Source: Streptomyces sp. Q6 (lineage in GTDB: Bacteria > Actinomycetota > Actinomycetes > Streptomycetales > Streptomycetaceae). Taken from it: DNA of 64,000 nucleotides. Below the pieces are notes generated by a model that did no database searches, was not told the DNA's origin, and saw nothing but the letters and a program-made list of their open reading frames with translations. Below, one piece after another: positions 44,150 to 51,876 of this stretch. Position numbers and translations under genes: made by a program. Each line of letters opens with the position of its first letter. The first letter of the stretch is position 1. The stretch covers positions 5,518,001-5,582,000 of the forward strand of contig NZ_CP146022.1 of assembly GCF_036967205.1 (NCBI RefSeq), given 5' to 3'.

Positions 44150-44896
44150 ATGGAGACGCCTGACAACGCCACGCCGTCCGCCGAAGAGACCCCCGCCGTG
44201 ACCGGTATCGCGGCCCAGGACTGGGCCACCGCGTCCGCGGACGAGAACTACCGCGCCGCCGTCGTGGACCTGCTGGGCGCCCTCGCGTACGGAGAGCTTG
44301 CGGCGTTCGAACGGCTCGCCGAGGACGCGAAGCTGGCGCCGACGCTGGCCGACAAGGCCGAGCTGGCGAAGATGGCGTCCGCCGAGTTCCACCACTTCGA
44401 GCAGCTGCGCGACCGGCTCTCCGCGGTCGGCGCGGAGCCGACCGGCGCGATGGACCCCTTCGTCGCCGCGCTGGACGGCTTCCACCGCCAGACCGCCCCG
44501 TCGGACTGGCTGGAGGGCCTCGTCAAGGCGTACGTCGGCGACTCGATCGCCTCCGACTTCTACCGCGAGGTCGCGGCCCGGCTCGACTCGGACACCCGCA
44601 AGCTGGTCCTCGCGGTCCTCGACGACACGGGGCACGCCTCGTTCGCCGTCGAGAAGGTGCGCGCCGCGATCGACGCGGACCCGCGCGTGGGCGGGCGGCT
44701 CGCGCTCTGGGCGCGACGTCTGATGGGCGAGGCCCTGTCGCAGTCGCAGCGCGTGGTCGCGGACCGCGACGCGCTCTCCACGATGCTGGTCGGGGGCGTG
44801 GCCGACGGCTTCGACCTCGCCGAGGTCGGCCGGATGTTCTCGCGGATCACGGAGGCGCACACCAAGCGGATGGCGGCGCTCGGCCTGGCGGCCTGA
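44150..44896 (+). CDS. Ferritin-like fold protein (MiaE_2-like)
   Basis: A 248-residue soluble helical protein with ferritin-like metal-site candidates: Glu in YGELAAFERL, ExxH in ASAEFHHFEQL, and a later Glu/His pair in LVLAVLDDTGHASFAVEKVR. The spacing suits a di-iron carboxylate fold related to tRNA hydroxylase MiaE, although the second half is less canonical. It is divergent from the DEAD-box helicase, an arrangement shared with Mycobacterium (Rv3210c/Rv3211). Function unproven. ATG 44150 follows a short AT-poor leader with no clear ribosome site. Confidence 0.8.
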   Translation: METPDNATPSAEETPAVTGIAAQDWATASADENYRAAVVDLLGALAYGELAAFERLAEDAKLAPTLADKAELAKMASAEFHHFEQLRDRLSAVGAEPTGAMDPFVAALDGFHRQTAPSDWLEGLVKAYVGDSIASDFYREVAARLDSDTRKLVLAVLDDTGHASFAVEKVRAAIDADPRVGGRLALWARRLMGEALSQSQRVVADRDALSTMLVGGVADGFDLAEVGRMFSRITEAHTKRMAALGLAA

Positions 44897-44935
44897 CCCG
44901 GTCGTCCGGTTGCGGAGCCCTTGTGTGCGGCGCCG

Positions 44936-45208
44936 CTACGCGTACGGACTCAGCTGCCGCGCTCTGCCCCGGGCCGGGCGCAGCAGCAGCGACAGCAGGG
45001 CCACCGCCATCACGACGGCTCCCACGAGCGTCGCGATCACATGGCCGGGGCCCAGAGCGCTGTGGGTGACGAACGCCCCGAACAGGGCGCCCGCGACTCC
45101 GGTCGGCAGTACGAGGGTGCGCGACGGAAGACGGTGCGGCAGCCGATGGCCGGCGGCCATGGCGAGAGCCAGGCCGAGCAGTGCGGATCCGAGAGCTTCG
45201 AGGAGCAT
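44936..45208 (-). CDS. Small hydrophobic membrane protein (90 aa)
   Basis: Roughly three membrane spans: ALGSALLGLALAMAAGH, VLPTGVAGALFGAFVTHSALG, and VIATLVGAVVMAVALLSLLL, followed by a basic tail (RPARGRARQLSPYA). It resembles GlsB/YeaQ/YmgE-type small membrane proteins in size and glycine pattern, but this is only a resemblance. A GGAGGG-type ribosome site precedes the ATG. It stands alone. Confidence 0.65.
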   Translation of the reverse strand: MLLEALGSALLGLALAMAAGHRLPHRLPSRTLVLPTGVAGALFGAFVTHSALGPGHVIATLVGAVVMAVALLSLLLRPARGRARQLSPYA

Positions 45209-45370
45209 GGTGAGGGTCCCTCCCGCGCGGCCGGTAGGTGCAAAACGGTCGTAGCGGGTCTACCCCTGGCACCCGGAATGCAACCCTCCTCGTGTGCATT
45301 CGCTGTGCGTCCGCCGTGAAAGCGGAAGACCTGGTAAGGGCCGTAGGACCTGGCGGGGAACAGAGAAGAA

Positions 45371-45427
45371 GGAACGACAGAAGAAGGCCCGACGGCGGGA
45401 TGCCGTCGGGCCTTCTTCTGTCGTTCC
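45371..45427. terminator. Long perfect hairpin terminator
   Basis: A perfect 26-bp stem (core AAGAAGGCCCGACGGC and complement) with a 5-nt loop. It ends the DUF3107 gene on the minus strand and lies in a 236-bp gap that holds no other gene. Confidence 0.85.
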
Positions 45428-45444
45428 GGTGTGTCCCGGGCTGC

Positions 45445-45672
45445 CTACAGCGGGCCGAAGCCCACCTTCCGCACCGTCGGCTCGCCGATCTCCACGTAGG
45501 CGAGGCGCTCGGCCGGGACGAGGACCTTGCGGCCCTTGTCGTCCGTCAGGGAGAGCAGCTGCGCCTTGCCGGCCAGCGCTGCGGACACCGCGCTCTCGAC
45601 CTCCTCGGCGGACTGGCCGCTCTCCAGAACGATCTCGCGGGGCGTGTGCAGCACGCCGATCTTGACCTCCAC
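45445..45672 (-). CDS. DUF3107 family protein (75 aa)
   Basis: A compact 75-residue protein conserved in actinobacteria: MEVKIGVLHTPREIVLESGQ start, then VSAALAGKAQLLSLTDDKGR and the end EIGEPTVRKVGFGPL. It looks like a small beta-alpha domain with no catalytic residue pattern. It is found next to a TetR gene, a DUF3152 gene and moeZ in mycobacteria as well, but function is unknown. GGGACAAGG precedes the ATG. Confidence 0.9.
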   Translation of the reverse strand: MEVKIGVLHTPREIVLESGQSAEEVESAVSAALAGKAQLLSLTDDKGRKVLVPAERLAYVEIGEPTVRKVGFGPL

Positions 45673-45839
45673 GGCCTTGTCCCTCCGACGATCCGTGATG
45701 TGCGCGGACGACCGCGCGCCGTACGCAGCAAAGATAGCCCGGCCGGACGAGGCTCCCGGTGCCCCGGCTGCACGCCAAGAGCGAACAACCGCGTGGGAAC
45801 AAAAGTGCCCCGGGGGGACAGTGGCGCCTCAGCGGCCTC

Positions 45840-46481
45840 TCAGTGCCCTTCGGCGCCGTGCAGCGGGAAGCCCGCGATGCCGCGCCAGGCCAGCGACGTC
45901 AGGTGCTGGACCGCCTTCTCGCGCGGGACCGGGCTCGCGCTGGACAGCCAGTAGCGCGCCACGACCTGCGAGACACCGCCCAGACCCACCGCGAGCAGCA
46001 TCGACTCGTCCTTGGACAGACCGGTGTCCTCGGCGATCACGTCCGAGATGGCCTCGGCGCACTGGAGGCTGACCCGGTCGACGCGCTCGCGCACCGCCGG
46101 CTCGTTCGTCAGGTCCGACTCGAAGACCAGGCGGAACGCGCCGCCCTCGTCCTGGACGTACGCGAAGTAGGCGTCCATCGTCGCCTCGACGCGCTTCTTG
46201 TTGTCCGTCGTGGACGCCAGCGCCGTCCTGACCGACTGGAGGAGCGACTCGCAGTGCTGGTCGAGCAGCGCGAGGTAGAGCTCGAGCTTGCCCGGGAAGT
46301 GCTGGTAGAGCACCGGCTTGCTGACTCCGGCGCGCTCGGCGATGTCGTCCATCGCGGCCGCGTGGTACCCCTGTGCGACAAAAACCTCCTGGGCAGCGCC
46401 CAGGAGCTGGTTGCGTCGGGCACGGCGCGGCAGGCGTGTGCCCTTGGGGCGCGCTGCCTCCGTCTGCTCGATGGCTGTCAC
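45840..46481 (-). CDS. TetR family transcriptional regulator
   Basis: A 213-residue repressor-type regulator. The N-terminal helix-turn-helix (AAQEVFVAQGYHAAAMDDIAE and AGVSKPVLYQHFPGK) is canonical; the C-terminal ligand domain is unassigned. GTG 46481 was chosen because GGGAGG stands directly before it; a TTG at 46493 is in frame. A pseudo-dyad TTGGGTAACCAA lies in the promoter region and may be its own operator. The gene sits beside DUF3107 as in mycobacteria (Rv3208). Confidence 0.88.
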   Translation of the reverse strand: MTAIEQTEAARPKGTRLPRRARRNQLLGAAQEVFVAQGYHAAAMDDIAERAGVSKPVLYQHFPGKLELYLALLDQHCESLLQSVRTALASTTDNKKRVEATMDAYFAYVQDEGGAFRLVFESDLTNEPAVRERVDRVSLQCAEAISDVIAEDTGLSKDESMLLAVGLGGVSQVVARYWLSSASPVPREKAVQHLTSLAWRGIAGFPLHGAEGH

Positions 46482-46525
46482 GCCGCCTCCCAAAATCGTC
46501 CGTACGCGGTGTGCGCCGTGCCGTC

Positions 46526-46546
46526 ATCGTACTTTTGGGTAACCAA
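46526..46546 (-). promoter_or_regulatory. TetR promoter with possible operator
   Basis: On the minus strand a -10-like TACGAT (46526-46531) lies 3 nt from the pseudo-palindrome TTGGTTACCCAA (46535-46546). That site would fall inside the promoter spacer, fitting autorepression. No good -35 was found. Confidence 0.35.
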
Positions 46547-46655
46547 GATGTGCGCGGTGCGAGCGCAGAATTTCACGGACCGGACGGCTGTGAAAGCCGC
46601 GCGGAGTCCGTCCTGGCCCGTCCGCGGACGCAAAGCGGCGCATACCGGCGTCACC

Positions 46656-46874
46656 TCACCGATAGTCGTCCTCGTCGAGCGCGACCACCCTGGCCTGTTC
46701 CGCCCGATCCGCCTCGTTCGCGCCGTCCGGGTCGGCGGCCTCGACCGGGGCGTCGTCCTCCTCGGGGGCGAGCTCCGTCGACTGCTCGGCCGCGTCGGCC
46801 TCGGGGGCTTCTACGTCGATCTCCGGCGGGCGGCGGTCCTCGAAGGTGTCGGGATCGCTGGGGTCGACCGTCAT
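46656..46874 (-). CDS. Small acidic hypothetical protein (72 aa)
   Basis: A 72-residue, strongly acidic, probably disordered protein beginning MTVDPSDPDTFEDRRPPEID, with AEQSTELAPEEDDAPVEAAD and the end VVALDEDDYR. AGGGAG stands just upstream of the ATG. It has no recognisable domain. Codon usage and the ribosome site support it as real. Function unknown. Confidence 0.6.
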   Translation of the reverse strand: MTVDPSDPDTFEDRRPPEIDVEAPEADAAEQSTELAPEEDDAPVEAADPDGANEADRAEQARVVALDEDDYR

Positions 46875-47057
46875 GAATGGCTCCCTTCCTCACTGTCGTC
46901 ACGTGGGCGGGTGCCCTGATATCGAGCGTAGGAGACACCCGATCGGGGCGCTATGCGATCTCGATGCCGCACGCGCCCGTGGGGCGCGGGGAAGTTCTGG
47001 GGAGAGGTGGGCACGAGCTGTGACGGCGAACACACGATCCACTGCGTGATCGTCTCG

Positions 47058-47070
47058 TAACATATGCCGC
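47058..47070 (+). promoter_or_regulatory. Leaderless-type -10 element of the hydrolase gene
   Basis: TAACAT at 47058-47063 ends 7 nt before the ATG at 47071 with no ribosome site between. No strong -35 is seen. Confidence 0.4.
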
Positions 47071-48345
47071 ATGGCTTCGACCGATCCGCCGCGCGTGCCC
47101 CCCGCCATCGCCGCCGCAGTGCCCAAGCCGGGCACCGTCAGGGTCGTGGAGGGAGAGCGGCTGCGATCGGTCGGTCTGCCCGGCCTGACCCTGTCGGTCC
47201 GGTCGCGGCCGGGAACGCGCGAAGGGCTCGCCCCCGCGCTGTACGTCCACGGGCTCGGCGGCTCCTCGCAGAACTGGTCGGCACTGATGCCGCTGCTCGA
47301 GGACATCGTCGACGGCGAGGCCGTCGACCTGCCCGGCTTCGGTGACTCGCCCCCACCGGACGACGGCGACTACTCGGTGACCGGCCACGCCCGCGCCGTC
47401 ATCCGCTACCTCGACGCGCAGGGCCGCGGACCCGTCCACCTCTTCGGGAACTCGCTGGGCGGCGCCGTCGCCACCCGCGTCGCCGCCGTACGTCCCGACC
47501 TCGTACGGACGCTGACGCTGGTCTCGCCGGCGCTGCCGGAGATCCGCGTGCAGCGCACCGCACTGCCGACCGGACTGCTCGCGGTGCCCGGCGTGGCCTC
47601 GCTCTTCACGCGCCTGACCAGGGAATGGACACCGGAGCAGCGCGTCCGCGGCGTCACTGCCCTGTGCTACGGAGATCCGAACCGGGTCACTCCGGAAGGC
47701 TTCCGCGCCGCCGTGGACGAGATGGAGCGGCGGCTGCGACTCCCGTACTTCTGGGACGCGATGGCCCGCTCCGCGCGCGGCGTCGTGAACGCGTACACGC
47801 TCGGCGGCCAGCACGGTCTGTGGCGTCAGGCCGAGCGGGTGCTCGCGCCGACGCTGCTCGTGTACGGCGGCCGTGACCTGCTGGTCTCGTACCGGATGGC
47901 GGCGCGCGCGGCGCGGGCCTTCCGTGACTCGCGGCTGCTCACGCTGCCGGACGCGGGACACGTCGCGATGATGGAGTACCCGGAGACGGTCGCGACGGCC
48001 TTCAGGGAACTCGTCGCGGACACCGGTACGGTGAACCAGCGGGCCGGCGCTGGCGCCGGTGGCGCGAGCGAAGTGAACGGCTCCAGTGATGTGAGTGGCC
48101 CGAGCGAGCTCAGTGAAGTGAGTGAGCTGAGTGAACTGCGCGAGTCGAGTGAGCTCGGTGGGTTGAGTGGGCTCGGTGAGTTGAGCGAAGGGCGGGGGCG
48201 GCAGGGTCGCGGACGCGATCATGCGGCGAGCGGCAGTGCCGGTGGTTCGGGCGGTGCCGGTGGTGGGGGCGGGAGCAGTAACAGCGGCGGTGGTAGCGGC
48301 AGTGGTAGTGGCAGCGGCGGTACTGATACGGAATTGGGGAGCTGA
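47071..48345 (+). CDS. Alpha/beta-fold hydrolase with Ser/Gly-rich tail
   Basis: A 424-residue protein. The hydrolase core (about 25-320) has HGLGGSSQNW at the oxyanion hole, nucleophile Ser128 in GNSLGG, Asp in YGGRDLLV and His in DAGHVAMM. No signal peptide. From about residue 325 the sequence is low complexity: SSDVSGPSELSEVSELSEL repeats followed by poly-Ser/Gly. The tail is absent from ordinary family members and may be strain-variable. The DUF3152 gene starts 8 nt after its stop, so the two form an operon. Confidence 0.82.
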   Translation: MASTDPPRVPPAIAAAVPKPGTVRVVEGERLRSVGLPGLTLSVRSRPGTREGLAPALYVHGLGGSSQNWSALMPLLEDIVDGEAVDLPGFGDSPPPDDGDYSVTGHARAVIRYLDAQGRGPVHLFGNSLGGAVATRVAAVRPDLVRTLTLVSPALPEIRVQRTALPTGLLAVPGVASLFTRLTREWTPEQRVRGVTALCYGDPNRVTPEGFRAAVDEMERRLRLPYFWDAMARSARGVVNAYTLGGQHGLWRQAERVLAPTLLVYGGRDLLVSYRMAARAARAFRDSRLLTLPDAGHVAMMEYPETVATAFRELVADTGTVNQRAGAGAGGASEVNGSSDVSGPSELSEVSELSELRESSELGGLSGLGELSEGRGRQGRGRDHAASGSAGGSGGAGGGGGSSNSGGGSGSGSGSGGTDTELGS

Positions 48346-48353
48346 GGCGGCCT

Positions 48354-49618
48354 GTGGGACGGCATAGCCGCCGAGGACCGGCAGACAACGGCGATACCGC
48401 CGACATACCCGTAGCGCCCCCGGCGCCGGACCCCTCGCACCCCGGGCCCGGCTCAGGGCGCAGACGCAGGGGGCCCGCCCAGGCGGCGGGGGCCGGGCAC
48501 ATGCCCGCGCGGCCGAGCGCTCCGCAGGTGCGGGGCGGCCACCCGGAGCAGCGGGAACAGGGCGGCGGCTGGGGCGCGCCCGGCGCGGGACCGGTCCCTC
48601 CGGCGCGCGGACTCGGCGCGACCGCCGGGCAGCCGTCGATACCGCGTCCGCGACCGCGCCAGGACTACGTCGACGCGTTCGACGGCGCACCGCCCGCGCC
48701 GCGCGACCCGTACGCCGCCGTCACCGACTGGGACGACGAACCGCCCCTGCCGGTGCGCGAGCCGCTGCCGGAGGCCGACGCGCCTCGGGAGAAGCGCGGC
48801 AAGGGCTCACCTATACGGGCATCGCCGCCGCGGCCGTCACCACCGCGCTCGCGGTCGTCGTCGCCGGACAGGTCACGGGCCGGGACGGCGGGTCGTCGGG
48901 CGGCGTGCAGGCGCGGGCCGCGGACGGCGCGCGCGTCAAGGACGGCTCCGCGTCGCGCTCGGACGACCGGGCCACCCCGTCGCGCACGGCGCAGGCCGCG
49001 CCGGCGACGTACGCGCAGAAGATGGCCAAGAAGTACCCGCTCGCGGCGAACCTGAAGGCGTCGGGGAAGTTCGAGGCGATCGCCGGACTCGACAAGGCGC
49101 CGGGCAAGGGACAGAAGTTCCGCTACCGGGTCGACGTGGAGAAGGGGCTCGGGCTCGACGGCACCCTGTTCGCGCAGGCCGTCCAGAAGACCCTGAACGA
49201 CAAGCGGAGTTGGGCCCACGACGGGGCGCGCACCTTCGAGCGGATCTCGTCCGGCAAGCCGGACTTCGTGATCACGCTGGCGAGTCCGGGCACGACGGCG
49301 GACTGGTGCGCGAAGTCGGGGCTCGACACGACCGTGGACAACGTGTCGTGCGACTCCGCCGCCACCGACCGCGTGATGATCAACGCCTACCGTTGGGCCC
49401 AGGGCTCCACGACGTACGACAAGGAACTCGGCGCCCGCGCCATCCACCCGTACCGGCAGATGCTCATCAACCACGAGGTCGGCCACCGGCTCGGCTTCAA
49501 CCACGTGACCTGCTCGCAGGACGGCGCGCCTGCGCCGGTCATGCAGCAGCAGACCAAGTTCCTGACCTTCGACGGGATCACGTGCAAGGCCAACCCCTGG
49601 GCGTTTCCCAACGGTTGA
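48354..49618 (+). CDS. DUF3152 membrane-anchored zincin-like protein, frameshifted as sequenced
   Basis: GTG start 8 nt after the hydrolase stop. A disordered cytoplasmic part (about 1-150) leads to a membrane anchor (GIAAAAVTTALAVVVAGQV) and an extracytoplasmic domain with HEVGHRLGFNH (49472-49504), an exact HExxHxxGxxH zinc-metallopeptidase motif, and paired Cys. The frame shifts near 48802-48806: AAGGGCTC should encode Lys-Gly-Leu, which needs one more G or C. The repaired protein is about 421 residues. DUF3152 also neighbours moeZ and TetR in mycobacteria (Rv3207c). Proteolysis is inferred from the motif only. Confidence 0.85.
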
Positions 49619-49704
49619 CGCTCCGTAGTTTTTCGTAGCTGATTGATCTCTTAGCGCGACTGAACGTCACGCGCGCGGGAAAGTTACGACCGTTCACCCC
49701 TTTT

Positions 49705-49738
49705 GGTGGCGTGATGGACAACCGTCCATCACGCCACC
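49705..49738. promoter_or_regulatory. Perfect 15-bp palindrome between the DUF3152 gene and the polysaccharide locus
   Basis: GGTGGCGTGATGGAC, a 4-nt loop (AACC) and the exact complement. No T-run follows; TTTT precedes it. It may end the DUF3152 transcript or serve as an operator for the operon beginning at 49819. Confidence 0.65.
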
Positions 49739-49818
49739 GGCATGTCCGCATACGTTCGTCCCGCTGCGAGCCGCCGGGTCAACGGCGGCTCCCCACAAGG
49801 GAGATCGGGGGTGTACTC

Positions 49819-51876
49819 GTGCGCATCGGACTGCTTACCGAGGGTGGCTATCCGTATGTGAGCGGTGAGGCCAGACTCTGGTGCGACCGGCTTGTGCGCG
49901 GTCTCGAGCAGCATGAGTTCGACATCTACGCGCTCAGCCGCAGCCAGCAGCAGGAGGACGCGGGGTGGCTGGAACTGCCCCCGCAGGTCAGCCGCGTGCG
50001 GACCGCGCCGATGTGGACGCCGGGCGCGACGGGCTCCGGAGGATCGGACTACTCGGGTCACTCGGCGCACTCGGCGCACTCGGCGCACTCGGGTTACGAG
50101 GACGGAGTGCGGGGTGGCGGCCTGCGCTGGCGCGCACGGCGCCGGTTCAACGCCCTGTACGCGGAACTGGTCGAGGCCGTCGTCTGTGGTGCTCCCGCCG
50201 GCGGCGCGCCGGGCGGTCCCGGCGTCGCCGACGCCGAGGCGGACCGTTTCGCCAACGCGCTGTACGGACTCGCCGAACTCGCCCGCCACGAAGGCGGCCT
50301 CGGCCACGCGCTGCGCTCGGAAGCGGCCATGCGCATCCTGGAGCGCGCCTGTCGTGCGCCCGGCGCCCTGCGTGCGGCCCGCGCCGCCCGGGTGCCCGAC
50401 CTGCTCGCCTTCTCCGTGCACATGGAGCGCGCGCTGCGCCCGCTCTCCCTCGACTGGTACGACGACGCCTCCGGGTCGTACGACGGCGGAGGGCTCGGCT
50501 CCGTCGACCTGTGCCATGCGACGTCCGGCGGGGCTGCGGCCCTGCCCGGTCTGGTCGCCAAACGCTTCTTCGGCGTCCCGCTGCTCGTCACGGAGTACGG
50601 GGTGCAGCTCAGGGCCCGCTACATCGCCGCGGGCGACGCCGACCTGAGCGCGCCCGTCCGCGCGCTGCTCGCCGCCTTCCACGGCCGCCTCGCCGCCGAG
50701 GTCTACCGGCAGGCCGCCGTCATCACCCCGGGCAACACCCACGCCCGGCGCTGGCAGGAGCGGTGCGGCGCCGACCGCGCCAAGCTGCGCACCGTGCACC
50801 CTGGCATGGAGGCCTCGCGCTTCGCGGAGGTCGGCGAGCGGGAGGAGCCGGGGGAGCCCGACACCCTCGTCTGGGTCGGCCGGATCGACCCTTCCAAGGA
50901 CCTCATCTCCCTGCTGCACGCCTTCGCCGAGATCCGCAAGGAAGAACCGAAGGCGCGGCTGCGGATCGTATGGGCGATGCCGCGCAGGGCGGTCGCGGCC
51001 GCCGCGGGCGGGCCGGGTCCTGAGCGCTCCGAGGACCCCGAGGCCGAGGCGTACCTCGGGCACTGCAAGGCGCTCGCCGCGCAACTGTTCCCCGACGAGG
51101 CGGAGGGCATCCACGCCGTCGGCGAGAACCCCGTCTCCTTCGAGGAGCTCGGCGGCCCCGAAGCGCCCGACCTCGCCGACGCCTACGGCGCGGGCAGCGT
51201 CGTCGTCCTGTCGAGCGTCGTCGAGGGCTTCCCGATCAGCCTGGTCGAGGCCATGTTCTGCGGGCGCGCCACGGTGTCGACCGACGTGGGCGCCGTCGTC
51301 GAGGTCATCGGCGGCACCGGCCTCGTCGTCCCGCCGCGCAACCCGAAGGCGCTGGCCGAGGCCTGCGTGGCATTGCTGCGCGACCCCGAGCGCCGTGACC
51401 GGCTCGGAGCGGCGGCTCGGGCGCGGGCGCTGGAGCTGTTCACCGTCGAACAGAACGTCGCGGCATTTCGCGGCATTTACCTGGAGATCGTGTCGCACTG
51501 CCCGGTCCGCCGGGAGGCTCTGGACGACGCCGGGGAGCCGCTGCCGTTCTCCCACCCGCCGGAGGCGCATGTACCGGGGCGGTGGACGGCGCCGGGCGGC
51601 GCCGGAGCCGGCGGGACCTGGCTCGCCGGACGGTCCGCCGGTGCGGGGGAGCCCAGTTGGGCGTCGCGGTCCGGCGCTGTGCCGGAGGGCCAGGCGCCTG
51701 AGGCCGAGATGTCTGAGGCCGAGATGTCTGAGGGCGACGCGGGTCCGAGTGCGGGTTCGGGGTCTGGTTCGGGTTCGCGGCCGGGGGCCGGAGTGGATGA
51801 CGGGGATGACGGTGCCGGTCGGGAGCGGGAGCAGTTGGCCGGTGTGACGCAGGGCAGCGGGGAGAGGGATCTATGA
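49819..51876 (+). CDS. GT4 glycosyltransferase, PelF/DUF3492 type
   Basis: A 685-residue cytosolic glycosyltransferase. The N-terminus RIGLLTEGGYPYVSGEARLWCDRLV is the DUF3492 signature found in PelF enzymes. GT4 donor-site motifs follow: WVGRIDPSKDLISLLHAFAEI, SVVEGFPISLVEAMFCGRATVSTDVG and GLVVPPRNP. PelF uses UDP-N-acetylhexosamines to build Pel polysaccharide. Two low-complexity parts are unusual: a 9-bp tandem repeat encoding HSAHSAHS near residue 80, and a Ser/Gly/Glu-rich tail with a 15-bp repeat. GTG 49819 was chosen at the conserved start. ATGA overlap with the next gene. Confidence 0.88.
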   Translation: MRIGLLTEGGYPYVSGEARLWCDRLVRGLEQHEFDIYALSRSQQQEDAGWLELPPQVSRVRTAPMWTPGATGSGGSDYSGHSAHSAHSAHSGYEDGVRGGGLRWRARRRFNALYAELVEAVVCGAPAGGAPGGPGVADAEADRFANALYGLAELARHEGGLGHALRSEAAMRILERACRAPGALRAARAARVPDLLAFSVHMERALRPLSLDWYDDASGSYDGGGLGSVDLCHATSGGAAALPGLVAKRFFGVPLLVTEYGVQLRARYIAAGDADLSAPVRALLAAFHGRLAAEVYRQAAVITPGNTHARRWQERCGADRAKLRTVHPGMEASRFAEVGEREEPGEPDTLVWVGRIDPSKDLISLLHAFAEIRKEEPKARLRIVWAMPRRAVAAAAGGPGPERSEDPEAEAYLGHCKALAAQLFPDEAEGIHAVGENPVSFEELGGPEAPDLADAYGAGSVVVLSSVVEGFPISLVEAMFCGRATVSTDVGAVVEVIGGTGLVVPPRNPKALAEACVALLRDPERRDRLGAAARARALELFTVEQNVAAFRGIYLEIVSHCPVRREALDDAGEPLPFSHPPEAHVPGRWTAPGGAGAGGTWLAGRSAGAGEPSWASRSGAVPEGQAPEAEMSEAEMSEGDAGPSAGSGSGSGSRPGAGVDDGDDGAGREREQLAGVTQGSGERDL
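50050..50094 (+). repeat. 9-bp tandem repeat in the PelF-type gene
   Basis: CACTCGGCG occurs three times from 50059, flanked by one diverged copy on each side, encoding repeated Ser-Ala-His. Such repeats can change length between strains without breaking the frame. Confidence 0.75.

Noticed and set aside
48120-48340. CRISPR-like or VNTR array in the hydrolase tail
   Set aside because: Repeats are short, degenerate, in frame and without unique spacers; they are coding microsatellites.
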